Assembly: GCF_000959365.1 (NCBI RefSeq)
Contig: NZ_CP009555.1
Location: forward strand, 2,108,001 to 2,172,000
Direction of reading: 5' to 3'
DNA from: Burkholderia oklahomensis C6786
GTDB lineage: Bacteria > Pseudomonadota > Gammaproteobacteria > Burkholderiales > Burkholderiaceae
Length of the DNA stretch: 64,000 bases
How positions within the stretch are numbered: the stretch's first letter is position 1; each line of letters opens with the position of its first letter. A program made the position numbers and the translations under genes. Below are positions 7,514 through 16,394 of the stretch, piece after piece. The notes under the pieces are model-generated. The model made no database searches, was not told the origin of the DNA, and saw only the letters and a list, made by a program, of their open reading frames with translations.

Positions 7514-9352
7514 ATGGAAGAGTTGCTGCCGTATTACGAACGCGAGCTGTCGTTTCTGCGGCGCTATTCGCTCGAATTCGCGAACCGGTACCCGAAGATC
7601 GCCGCGCGTCTGTCGCAGACGGGCGAGCATTGCGAGGATCCGCACGTCGAGCGGATGATCGAATCGTTCGCGCTCCTCGGCGCGCGGATCAACAAAAAGC
7701 TCGACGACGAGTATCCCGAATTCACCGAAGCGCTCGTCGAAGTTCTCTATCCGCATTATCTGCGACCGTTTCCGTCGTGCTCGATCGCGCAATTCGGCGC
7801 GCCCGAATCGTTCGCTCGACTGACCGAGCCGCAGGTCGTCGAGCGCGGCACCGAGCTGAAGAGCCGCGCGATCCGCGGCGTGCAGTGCCGCTTCCGCACC
7901 GCGTACGACGTGACGCTCGCGCCGGTCCGGCTCGCCGATGCGCGCTACGGATCGATCGCCGCGGCGCCGAGCTCGGCCGCGCTGCCCGGCAACGCGACGG
8001 GTGTGATCTCGATCGCGTTCGAATCGACGTCGCCGCAGCTCGATCTCGCCGAGCTGAAGCTCGGCAAGCTGCGCGCGCATCTGCACGGCGAGCAGTCGTT
8101 CGTCGCCGCGCTGGCCGATTGCCTGTTCGCGCATGCGCTCGCGTTCTACGTCGAGCCCGAGCGCGGCGGCCGCTGGATCGCGCTCGGCAAGGCGCCGTTC
8201 GAGCACGCGGGCTTCGACGAAGCCGATGCGCTGATCGACTATCCGGCCCGTTCGCACCCGGCGTACCGGCTGCTGACCGAATATTTCGCATTCCCGGACA
8301 AATTCAACTTCGTCGACTTCGATCTGGCCGCGCTGGCGCGCCGCGCGGGCCATTGCCGGCAGTTGACGCTGCACGTGGTCCTGCGCGACGTGCGCAGCGA
8401 TTCGCACGTCGCGCGGCTGCTCGATCTGCTGGCCGCGAGTCACTTTCGCCTGTTCTGCACGCCGGTCGTCAACCTGTTCCGGCAGCACGGCGAGCCGATC
8501 CGGGTCAGCCATCAGGCGGTGTCGTATCCGGTCATCGCCGACGCGCGCCGCGCGTTCGCGTACGAGGTGTATTCGATCGATTCCGTGCATCTCGTGCGGC
8601 AGCGCGCCAATCGGGAAGCGGTCATCGAATTCCGGCCGTTCTATTCGCTGCATCACGGCGAGGAAGGGCAGGTGGGGCACTATTGGTTCGCGCGCCGCGA
8701 CGACAACGTCGCGCGCAAGAGCCCCGGCTACGAGACCGAGATTTCGGTCGTCGACATCGACTTCGAGCCGGGCGCGCCGCAGACCGACACGCTGAGCCTC
8801 GATCTCACCTGCACGAACCGCGACCTGCCGGCCGCGCTCGCGACGGGGCTCGACGGCGGCGATCTCTTCATCGACGGCGACGCGCAGCCCGGCCCGATCG
8901 CGCTGCTGCGCCGGCCGACGCCGAGCGCGCGCTTCGAGCGCGGCCGCGCCGCGCACTGGCGGCTCGTGTCGCACCTCGCGCTCAATCACGTGTCGCTCGC
9001 CGAGGAAGGGCTCGCCGCGCTGAAGGAAGTGCTCGTGCTGTACGATCTGAGACGGTCTGCGGTGTCGACGCGTCACATCGACGGGATCGTCGGCATCGAG
9101 CAGAAGGGCGCGGTGCAGTGGCTGCCCGGCAAGCCGTTCGCGACGTTCGTGCGCGGCGTCGAGATCCGGCTCACGATCGACGACGAGCATTTCGTCGGAT
9201 CGAGCCTCGCGACGTTCGTGCGGATGATCGACGCGTTCTTCGGGCTTTACGTGCACCTCAACAGCTTTGTTCAACTGATCGTCGTGTCGAAGCGCACCGG
9301 CGAGGAGATCATGCGATGCAAACCGCGCAGCGGCGAATCGATCCTGGCGTAG
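7514..9352 (+). CDS. tssF: T6SS baseplate protein TssF
   Basis: A 612-residue TssF/ImpG/VasA protein, the large wedge subunit of the baseplate (TssF2-TssG heterotrimer). It begins MEELLPYYERELSFLRRYSLEFANRYPKIAARL, the classic family N-terminus, and contains HVERMIESFALLGARI and the KLDDEYPEFTEALVEVLYPHYLRPFPS block. Length is typical. Its 3' end overlaps the start of tssG by 37 bases in another frame, suggesting coupled translation and fixed stoichiometry. Confidence 0.97.
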   Translation: MEELLPYYERELSFLRRYSLEFANRYPKIAARLSQTGEHCEDPHVERMIESFALLGARINKKLDDEYPEFTEALVEVLYPHYLRPFPSCSIAQFGAPESFARLTEPQVVERGTELKSRAIRGVQCRFRTAYDVTLAPVRLADARYGSIAAAPSSAALPGNATGVISIAFESTSPQLDLAELKLGKLRAHLHGEQSFVAALADCLFAHALAFYVEPERGGRWIALGKAPFEHAGFDEADALIDYPARSHPAYRLLTEYFAFPDKFNFVDFDLAALARRAGHCRQLTLHVVLRDVRSDSHVARLLDLLAASHFRLFCTPVVNLFRQHGEPIRVSHQAVSYPVIADARRAFAYEVYSIDSVHLVRQRANREAVIEFRPFYSLHHGEEGQVGHYWFARRDDNVARKSPGYETEISVVDIDFEPGAPQTDTLSLDLTCTNRDLPAALATGLDGGDLFIDGDAQPGPIALLRRPTPSARFERGRAAHWRLVSHLALNHVSLAEEGLAALKEVLVLYDLRRSAVSTRHIDGIVGIEQKGAVQWLPGKPFATFVRGVEIRLTIDDEHFVGSSLATFVRMIDAFFGLYVHLNSFVQLIVVSKRTGEEIMRCKPRSGESILA

Positions 9353-10416
9353 TCGAGCGGCTGCTCGACGAGCCGCATCGCTTCGAGTTCTTTCAGGCGG
9401 TGCGGCTGCTCGAGACCTGGTTCGCGAAGCGTCATCCGCAACGCTACGCGGCGAGCCGGCCGGGCGAGATCGTCGCGCGGCGGATCGGCTTCAGAAACAC
9501 GTTGTCGCTCGGTTTTCCGCCGAGCGAGCTCGAGCGCGCGCAGTCGTACGACGAAGCGGGCGACGCGCTGAAGGACGAGCCGCAGCGCAACGCGGCGGTC
9601 GAAGCGGGCGCGCTGTCGCGCGTCGAGCTCACGCCGGCTTTCTTCGGCCTGCTGGGCGGCCAGGGCGCGTTGCCGCTCCATTACACCGAGCAGATCATCG
9701 CGCGCGAGCAGCTGAAGCGCGATCACGCGGCGCGCGCGTTTTTCGACGTGTTCTCGAATCGCGCGACCGCGTTGTTCTACGCGGCGTGGAAGAAGTACCG
9801 GCTGCCGCTGCATTACGAGCTCGACCGCGACGAGCGCTATCTGCCGCTGTTGCTCGCGCTCGCGGGCGTCGCGAACGACGATGCGCGCTCGACCGTGCAG
9901 GAAGGCCGCGGCGCGCTGCTCGACGAAGCGATCGCGGGCTATGCGCTCGCCGCGCGGCACCGGCCGGTGTCGGCCGCCTATCTGCAGCGCACGCTGTCCG
10001 AGTACTTCCGCGTGCCGATCCGCATCGAGCAGTTCGTCGGCAAGTGGTACGACGTGCCGCCCGATCAACTGAGCGTGCTCGGCGACGTGAACGTGACGCT
10101 CGGCGCGACGGCGCTCGTCGGCGAACGCGTGTGGCAGCGCGACATGCGCGCGCGGCTCGTCGTCGGGCCGCTGTCGAAGCGCGACTACGAGGCGTTCTTG
10201 CCAGGCGAGGAGCGCGCGGTCGCGCTCGAGCGGATGTTGACGCTGCTCGCCGGCGTCACGCTCGAATATGAAGTATCGCTCGTGCTGCGCCGTACCGAGG
10301 TCGGCGCGAGCATCCTCGGCAATGGCGCGCGACTCGGCTGGGACGCGTTCCTCTGCACGCGCGAAGCCGAGCGCGACCGCGCGGACGCGCGCTACGAACT
10401 GCATGTCATTCATTGA
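9316..10416 (+). CDS. tssG: T6SS baseplate protein TssG
   Basis: A 366-residue TssG/ImpH/VasB wedge protein. The chosen ATG at 9316 gives MQTAQRRIDPGVVERLLDEP, then the typical F-E-F-F-Q-A-V-R-L-L-E segment. Internal matches include ELTPAFFGLLGGQGALPLHYTE and FFDVFSNRATALFYAAWKKYR, both standard for the family, followed by LGDVNVTLGATALVGERVW near the end. The start lies inside tssF (37-bp overlap). Confidence 0.96.
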   Translation: MQTAQRRIDPGVVERLLDEPHRFEFFQAVRLLETWFAKRHPQRYAASRPGEIVARRIGFRNTLSLGFPPSELERAQSYDEAGDALKDEPQRNAAVEAGALSRVELTPAFFGLLGGQGALPLHYTEQIIAREQLKRDHAARAFFDVFSNRATALFYAAWKKYRLPLHYELDRDERYLPLLLALAGVANDDARSTVQEGRGALLDEAIAGYALAARHRPVSAAYLQRTLSEYFRVPIRIEQFVGKWYDVPPDQLSVLGDVNVTLGATALVGERVWQRDMRARLVVGPLSKRDYEAFLPGEERAVALERMLTLLAGVTLEYEVSLVLRRTEVGASILGNGARLGWDAFLCTREAERDRADARYELHVIH

Positions 10417-10449
10417 TAACAACGATCGAACCTGAGTGGACCGTAACCG

Positions 10450-13119
10450 ATGAGCACGCCCCTGAAGACCCTGATCGCGAAACTGAATCCGGTGTGCCGG
10501 AAGGCCGCCGAGCGCGCCGCCAGCCACTGTTTCGCGCGCGGCCACTATGAAGTGGATCTCGAGCACCTGTTCCTCGCGCTGCTCGACGAGTCGACCGGCG
10601 ACGTGCCGCTCGTGCTGCGCGCGAGCGGCGTCGATCCGCACGCGCTGCGCGCGGACCTCGAGCGCGAGCTCGAAGGATTGAAGACGGGCAATACGCGCAC
10701 GCCGGTGTTCTCGGTGCATCTGACCGAGCTGTTCGAGCAGGCGTGGCTCATCGCGTCGCTCGATTCGCAGATCGGCCGGATCCGTTCGGGCCACTTGCTG
10801 CTTGCATTGCTGACGGGGCCCGATCTCGCGCAGTTCGCGCAGCGGATGTCGTCGCAGTTCACGCGCGTGCGCGTCGACGACCTGAAGCACAAGTTCGACG
10901 AGATCACCGCGGGCTCGGTCGAAGCCGAGCCGCGACAGGCGGAGAGCGACGCCGCCGTGCCGGACGGCGCCGCGGCGGCGGGCGGCGCGCCGCGCGGCCC
11001 GTCGAAGACGCCGGCGCTCGACACGTACACGACGAACCTCACGCAGCGTGCGCGCGAAGGCAAGATCGATCCCGTGATCGGCCGCGACGCGGAGATCCGC
11101 CAGGCGATCGACATCCTGATGCGCCGTCGGCAAAACAACCCGATCATGACGGGCGAGGCGGGCGTCGGGAAGACAGCCGTCGTTGAAGGGCTCGCGCTGC
11201 GGATCGCGGCTGACGACGTGCCGCCGCCGCTTCGCGGCGTCGCGCTGCACGTGCTCGACATGGGGCTCCTGCAGGCGGGCGCGAGCGTGAAGGGCGAGTT
11301 CGAGAACCGCCTGAAGAGCGTGATCGACGAGGTGAAGAAGAGCGCGCATCCGATCATTCTCTTCATCGACGAAGCGCACACGATCATCGGCGCGGGCGGG
11401 CAGGCCGGCCAGAACGATGCGGCGAACCTGCTGAAGCCGGCGCTCGCGCGCGGCGAGCTGCGCACGATCGCGGCGACGACGTGGAGCGAATACAAGAAGT
11501 ACTTCGAAAAGGACGCGGCGCTCGCGCGGCGCTTCCAGGTCGTGAAGATCGAGGAGCCGAGCGAGCCGCTCGCCGCCGCGATGCTGCGCGGGATGGCGGG
11601 GCTGATGGAGAAGCACTTCAACGTGCGGATTCTCGACGATGCGATCACCGAGGCGGTGCGGCTGTCGCATCGCTACATCAGCGGCCGCCAGCTGCCGGAC
11701 AAGGCGATCAGCGTGCTCGACACCGCCTGCGCGAAAGTCGCGCTCGCGCACAGCGCGACGCCCGCCGCGATCGACGACACGAAAAAGCGCATCGAGCGGA
11801 TCGACGCGGAGATCGCGGCGCTCGAGCGCGAAGTCGCGGGCGGCGCCGCGCACGACGAGCGCCTCGCCGAGCTGCGCGACGAGCGCGATGCCGATTTGAA
11901 GGCGCTCGCCGAAGACGAAGCGCGTTACGAACAGGAGCGCGCGCTCGTCACCGAGATCGGCGCATTGCGTGCCGATCTCGATGCGGCGCGCGAGCCGTCC
12001 GTCGACGGCAAGCCGGTCGACGTCGACGCGACCCGCGCGACGCTCGCCGAGCGCGTCGACGCGCTGCGCGCGCTGCAGGGCAATCAGCCGATGGTGCCGC
12101 TGCAGGTCGACGGCCACGTCGTCGCGGAGATCGTCGCGTCGTGGACCGGCATTCCGCTCGGCCGGATGGTGAAGGACGAGATCGAGACCGTGCTGAATCT
12201 GCGCGATCTGATCGGCGCGCGCGTGATCGGCCAGGACCACGCGCTCGACGCGATCGCGCAGCGCGTGCGCACCGCGACCGCGAACCTCGAGGATCCGAAC
12301 AAGCCGCGCGGCGTGTTCATGTTCGTCGGGCCGTCGGGCGTCGGCAAGACCGAGACCGCGCTCGCGCTTGCCGACGTGCTGTACGGCGGCGAGCGCAAGA
12401 TGATCACGATCAACATGAGCGAGTACCAGGAAGCGCACAGCGTATCGGGCCTGAAGGGCTCGCCGCCCGGCTACGTCGGCTACGGCGAAGGCGGCGTGCT
12501 GACGGAAGCGGTGCGCCGCAATCCGTATTCGGTCGTGCTGCTCGACGAAGTCGAGAAGGCGCATCCGGACGTGCTCGAAATGTTCTTCCAGGTGTTCGAC
12601 AAGGGCGCGATGGACGACGCCGAAGGGCGCGAGATCGACTTCCGCAACACGCTGATCATCCTGACGTCGAACGTCGGGTCGTCCGCGGTGATGCAGGCGT
12701 GCCTGAACAAGGCGCCGGAGGAGCTGCCCGACGCCGAGGCGCTCGCCGAGACGCTGCGCCCGCAGCTCTACAAGGCGTTCAAGCCCGCGTTCCTCGGCCG
12801 GATGAAGGTGATTCCGTACTATCCGATCTCCGACGACGTGCTCGCCGACATCATCGAGCTGAAGCTCGAACGGATCCGCCGCCGGATCGAATCGAACCAC
12901 AAGGCCGCGTTCGAGTGGGACGAGTCGCTCGTCGACGCCGTGCTCGCGCGCTGCACCGAAGTCGATTCGGGCGCGCGCAATGTCGATCACATCCTGAACG
13001 GCACGCTGCTGCCGGAGATCGCCGGGCACGTGCTGTCGCGGATCGCCGACGGCGAAGCGATCGCGCGGATCGCCGCGCGCGCGGCCGAGACGGGCGAATT
13101 CGAGTACACGGTCGAGTAA
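10450..13119 (+). CDS. tssH: T6SS sheath-recycling ATPase TssH (ClpV)
   Basis: An 889-residue ClpB-class AAA+ protein. An N-terminal Clp repeat domain (about residues 1-150) precedes two nucleotide-binding domains with Walker A lysines near residues 241 (GEAGVGKT) and 633 (GPSGVGKT), and Walker B motifs LFIDEAH and VLLDEVEKAHPDV. The middle domain is the coiled-coil insertion. ClpV binds and unfolds contracted TssB/TssC sheath so that subunits can be reused. Its position in the operon between tssG and tssA separates it from housekeeping ClpB. Confidence 0.97.
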   Translation: MSTPLKTLIAKLNPVCRKAAERAASHCFARGHYEVDLEHLFLALLDESTGDVPLVLRASGVDPHALRADLERELEGLKTGNTRTPVFSVHLTELFEQAWLIASLDSQIGRIRSGHLLLALLTGPDLAQFAQRMSSQFTRVRVDDLKHKFDEITAGSVEAEPRQAESDAAVPDGAAAAGGAPRGPSKTPALDTYTTNLTQRAREGKIDPVIGRDAEIRQAIDILMRRRQNNPIMTGEAGVGKTAVVEGLALRIAADDVPPPLRGVALHVLDMGLLQAGASVKGEFENRLKSVIDEVKKSAHPIILFIDEAHTIIGAGGQAGQNDAANLLKPALARGELRTIAATTWSEYKKYFEKDAALARRFQVVKIEEPSEPLAAAMLRGMAGLMEKHFNVRILDDAITEAVRLSHRYISGRQLPDKAISVLDTACAKVALAHSATPAAIDDTKKRIERIDAEIAALEREVAGGAAHDERLAELRDERDADLKALAEDEARYEQERALVTEIGALRADLDAAREPSVDGKPVDVDATRATLAERVDALRALQGNQPMVPLQVDGHVVAEIVASWTGIPLGRMVKDEIETVLNLRDLIGARVIGQDHALDAIAQRVRTATANLEDPNKPRGVFMFVGPSGVGKTETALALADVLYGGERKMITINMSEYQEAHSVSGLKGSPPGYVGYGEGGVLTEAVRRNPYSVVLLDEVEKAHPDVLEMFFQVFDKGAMDDAEGREIDFRNTLIILTSNVGSSAVMQACLNKAPEELPDAEALAETLRPQLYKAFKPAFLGRMKVIPYYPISDDVLADIIELKLERIRRRIESNHKAAFEWDESLVDAVLARCTEVDSGARNVDHILNGTLLPEIAGHVLSRIADGEAIARIAARAAETGEFEYTVE

Positions 13120-13201
13120 GACCGCCGCGCGGCGCGTGCGTCACGCGTCGCGTGGTCATCGCAACGATGGACGCCGCAACGGACAGACATAGCATTCGAC
13201 C

Positions 13202-14317
13202 ATGCCGATCAACTTCAACGACTTGCTGACGCCGATCAGCGAAGCGTCGCCGTGCGGCGACGATCTCCTGTTCTCCGCCGAATTCGACGCGATCCAGCAC
13301 GCGCGCAAGTTCGACGATCCGTCGCTCGACCAGGGCGAGTGGATCACCGACATCAAGGAAGCGGACTGGAGCTTCGTCGTCGAGCAATCGACCGCGCTCT
13401 TGCGCGATCGGACCAAGGACCTGCGGCTCGCGGTATGGCTGACCGAGGCGCTCGCGCTCGAGGACGGCATCGGCGGGCTCACGCAGGGCTACGAGCTGCT
13501 GACGAATCTGTGCCGGCAATTCTGGGATCACGTGCACCCGCTGCCGGACGGCGACGACGCCGAGTACCGGCTCGGCAACGTCGCGTGGCTCGTCGGGCGA
13601 ACGGCCGAGCTGCTGCGCGCGGTGCCGCTCACCGACGGGGCGTCGAACGCGTTCAGCGAGCTCGACTGGGACGTCGCGCAGCACGTCGCGCAGGCGATCA
13701 AGCGCGATCCCGAGCAGGCGGACGAAATAGCGCGCGGCAAGCCGTCGGTCGAGCAGATCGAAGCGTCGAAGCGGATGACGTCCGTCGCGTTCTACGCGCG
13801 GCTGCTCGGCGAGCTGAGGGCGTTCCAGGTGGCGCTCGACGCGCTCGAGCAGGAGCTCGACCAGCGCGCGGGCGATGCGGCGCCGAGTTTCCGGCAGGCG
13901 CGCGACACGTACGAAACGGTCTATCGGCTCGCCGAGCGCTTCGCGAAGGAGCAGGGCTACTCGCCGGACGCGCAGCCGCAGGCCGCCGCGCCGAGCACGC
14001 CGATCGAGCGCGCGGAGCCGAGCTTCAAGACGCCGCTTTACCCGGACGAACACGCGCAGAGGCATACGCCGTCCGCTCCCGCGCCGATCGTGATCGCCGG
14101 CATCCAGAATCGCGCGCAGGCCGTCGAGCAGCTGCGCGCGGTCGCGAAGTATTTCCGCGGGACGGAGCCGCACAGCCCCGTCGCGTATCTCGCCGACAAG
14201 GCCGCCGAATGGGCGGACATGCCGCTGCATCAGTGGCTCGCGTCGGTCGTCAAGGACGACGGCTCGCTCGCGCACATCCGCGAGCTGCTCGGCCTGAAGC
14301 CGGATGACAACGCGTGA
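13202..14317 (+). CDS. tssA: T6SS baseplate/sheath cap protein TssA
   Basis: A 371-residue TssA/ImpA protein. The N-terminal ImpA domain is evident: L-x-P-I-S-E-A-S-P-C-G-D-D-L-L, then EADWSFVVEQSTALLRDRTKDLRLAVWLTEALALEDGIGGL, and an LCRQFWDHVHPLPD block. A linker leads to the C-terminal VEQLRAVAKYFRGTEPHSPVAYL region, which in many family members ends as here with a WADMPLHQWLASVV segment. It primes tail assembly from the baseplate or caps the growing tail. It is the last rightward gene and converges with the ompA/BON gene. Confidence 0.95.
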   Translation: MPINFNDLLTPISEASPCGDDLLFSAEFDAIQHARKFDDPSLDQGEWITDIKEADWSFVVEQSTALLRDRTKDLRLAVWLTEALALEDGIGGLTQGYELLTNLCRQFWDHVHPLPDGDDAEYRLGNVAWLVGRTAELLRAVPLTDGASNAFSELDWDVAQHVAQAIKRDPEQADEIARGKPSVEQIEASKRMTSVAFYARLLGELRAFQVALDALEQELDQRAGDAAPSFRQARDTYETVYRLAERFAKEQGYSPDAQPQAAAPSTPIERAEPSFKTPLYPDEHAQRHTPSAPAPIVIAGIQNRAQAVEQLRAVAKYFRGTEPHSPVAYLADKAAEWADMPLHQWLASVVKDDGSLAHIRELLGLKPDDNA

Positions 14318-14344
14318 GCGTCGGCCGGCTCGCGGCGGCCGGCC

Positions 14345-14385
14345 CAAAAAAAGCGACGGAGCGGCCGCCAAGGACCGTCCGTCGC
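14345..14385 (-). terminator. Terminator in the tssA / ompA-BON convergent gap
   Basis: GCGACGGA at 14353-14360 pairs with TCCGTCGC at 14378-14385; read on the minus strand the stem is followed by a run of seven T residues. It should end the tagX-tssM-tagF-ompA transcript and may also act on tssA transcripts. Confidence 0.65.
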
Positions 14386-14473
14386 CATTTCCATCTTGCT
14401 TGCCGTACCGGCGGATCGCTGTACCGCCGCGCAGGCGGGCCGCCCGCCCCGCCGCCGTTGGCGCTCGCGCCGC

Positions 14474-15400
14474 TTACTGCCCCGCGCGGAACTCGATCCG
14501 GCGATTGCGCGCGCGTCCGTCGTTCGTGTCGTTCGACGCGATCGGCTGATCGGGGCCGACGCCCGTCGTCGTCAACTGCTGCGACGCGATGCCCTTCGCC
14601 ACCAGATAGCCCTTCACCGCGTCGGCGCGCGCCTGGCTGAGCGCGATGTTCGACGCGCGATTGCCCGAGTTGTCGGTGTGGCCGATGATCTCGACCGTGC
14701 GGCTCGACATCTTCGCGAGCGCGCCCGCCATCTGGTCGAGGATCGCGCGGCCTTGCGGCGTGAGCGTCGCGCTGCCGGTTTCGAATTCGATCGTGCGGTT
14801 CGCGAGCGTCTGGTCGAGCAGGCCCTGCTCGGATGCGCTCACGCGCAGCCCGTTCTTGATCGTGTAGGTCGGGTTCAGCGCGTTCGCCATGTCGCTCGCG
14901 AGCTGCTGGCGCTGCGCCTCGTTGTGGACCTCGCCCTTCACGTCGATCTGCGTGCCGTCGATCTTGAGCTGTCCTTTGCTGATCTGCTTCAACTGCGGGC
15001 CGATCAGCTTCTGCACGTTCGCGGACCAGTTCGGCGGCGTCGCGACGTCGCCGACTTCGATCTGATCGACGACGTTCGCGGCGCCGTACGTGTCGCGCAG
15101 GCGCTGCAGCACGGCGGCCTTCGTCGCCTCGTCGGCGACCTTGCCGCCGGCGACGACCTGACCGGGCGTCGCGTTCGCGGGCGGTGGCGACGACACGGTC
15201 GCGCCGCCGCCCGCGCCGCTTGCCGCGGCGGGAGCGGGTGCGGCGAGCGGGGTCGATTTCACGGGCACGCCGCCTGCGTCGATCGGCGTGACGGTCGCGG
15301 GGCCGACGTTGTCGGCGAGCGCGACGCCGTGCAGCGTGCCGCCCAGCGCGAGCGCGGCGAGCGTGAGCCTGAAGCGGGAAGAGCGGAGCGGCTTCGTCAT
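14474..15400 (-). CDS. T6SS-associated OmpA-family protein with BON-like region
   Basis: A 308-residue exported protein starting at the ATG at 15400 (MTKPLRSSRFRLTLAALALGG; a signal peptide cleaved around ALA-DN). The middle part (about residues 70-190) resembles BON/OmpATb-type repeats (QLKIDGTQIDVKGEVHNEAQRQQLASD). The C-terminus is an OmpA-type peptidoglycan-binding domain with IIGHTDNSG and the N-x-x-LS-x-x-RA-x-x-V-x-x-YL motif, ending in RARNRRIEFRAGQ. Being last in the tagX-tssM-tagF block, it probably anchors the T6SS membrane complex to peptidoglycan, which TssL here cannot do itself. The start lies 4 bases after the tagF stop. Confidence 0.88.
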   Translation of the reverse strand: MTKPLRSSRFRLTLAALALGGTLHGVALADNVGPATVTPIDAGGVPVKSTPLAAPAPAAASGAGGGATVSSPPPANATPGQVVAGGKVADEATKAAVLQRLRDTYGAANVVDQIEVGDVATPPNWSANVQKLIGPQLKQISKGQLKIDGTQIDVKGEVHNEAQRQQLASDMANALNPTYTIKNGLRVSASEQGLLDQTLANRTIEFETGSATLTPQGRAILDQMAGALAKMSSRTVEIIGHTDNSGNRASNIALSQARADAVKGYLVAKGIASQQLTTTGVGPDQPIASNDTNDGRARNRRIEFRAGQ

Positions 15401-15404
15401 CGCA

Positions 15405-16394
15405 TCACGCTCCGATGAACGCTTCATGGAACGTGTCGATGCAGACACGCAGCGACAGTTGCGGTTGTTCGAGATAACTGACGAGCTTGCTGATCCCATG
15501 GTCGTTTTGCGCATGTGCGTCGATCCACTCCGGATCGTCGATGTCGATGTTGTGTTCGGCGTAAGTCTGCGGATCGACCACGCTGTGCAGGGTTTTCGCG
15601 GACGCGCCGTTGAAGCCGATGATGAGCCGCTCGCGCTCGGCGATCGTGCCGATGAAGATCGCCAGCTCGAAATCGGCGCGCGACACGAATGGTGCGACGA
15701 GCTCGAGCCAGAACGCGGCGACGAGGGTGCGATAGAACGGATCGGTCGGCAGCGGCAGCGTGAGCCCGCGCTCGATGTGCGACGTGCCGCTTTGCATCAC
15801 GGGACGCAGCAGCGAGCCGAGCGCGAGCATCGCGCCGCGCAGCTTCACCGGATGGCCGCTCGCGAGCAGCATCTGCTCGAGGCCGTACAGGGTCTGGTGC
15901 TCGACGAAATCGTTGAACGTGCCGTCGTGCGCGCTGCCCGGGCCGCCCGTGTCGATCGGCACTTGCGTGTCGCCGAGCGCCTGCAGCGCGCCGGCCGGCT
16001 CCTGCGGACCGAGGAGGGTTTGCATCTGCGCGGCGGCGCGCGACCAGAGCCGCGCGAACGCGAGCGGGCTGCGCGCGAGGAACGGCAGCGGCCGCTCGAC
16101 TTCGAGCGCCGTCGCGGCGAGGAACGGGAAGCGCCGGTTCGACGCGTCATGGCTCGCGATCATGTGGCCCGCGATCGCGAGCCGGCTCTTCGAGCCGAGG
16201 AACGCGAAGTGCATCGGCTTCGCGTTCTCGTAGACGATCTTCCAGCGCGGGTCGTCGGCGAGGAGCTCCATCGCGCGTGCGATCCAGTGGTCGAGCGTCT
16301 GCAGCAACTGCGGGTTGTGCGCGCTCTTCACGAAGTCGCCGCGCGACGGGATCTTGCCGAAGTAGGCGATCTGGGCCTGGACCGTTTGCGTCAT
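15405..16394 (-). CDS. tagF: T6SS post-translational repressor TagF
   Basis: A 329-residue TagF/ImpM family protein. The ATG at 16394 gives MTQTVQAQIAYFGKIPSRGDFVK, the classic family start (G-K-x-P-x-x-G-D-F), followed by LDHWIARAMELL. Its start overlaps the tssM stop (ATGA). TagF proteins hold the T6SS in an inactive state until signalled; in Pseudomonas this works with the PpkA/PppA/Fha phosphorylation pathway, but no kinase, phosphatase or Fha gene is in this window, so the release signal is unclear. Confidence 0.93.
   Translation of the reverse strand: MTQTVQAQIAYFGKIPSRGDFVKSAHNPQLLQTLDHWIARAMELLADDPRWKIVYENAKPMHFAFLGSKSRLAIAGHMIASHDASNRRFPFLAATALEVERPLPFLARSPLAFARLWSRAAAQMQTLLGPQEPAGALQALGDTQVPIDTGGPGSAHDGTFNDFVEHQTLYGLEQMLLASGHPVKLRGAMLALGSLLRPVMQSGTSHIERGLTLPLPTDPFYRTLVAAFWLELVAPFVSRADFELAIFIGTIAERERLIIGFNGASAKTLHSVVDPQTYAEHNIDIDDPEWIDAHAQNDHGISKLVSYLEQPQLSLRVCIDTFHEAFIGA

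Noticed and set aside
9271..13029. 1252-codon open frame on the minus strand opposite tssG/tssH
   Set aside because: Same reason: the real proteins TssG and ClpV with clear motifs occupy the plus strand.
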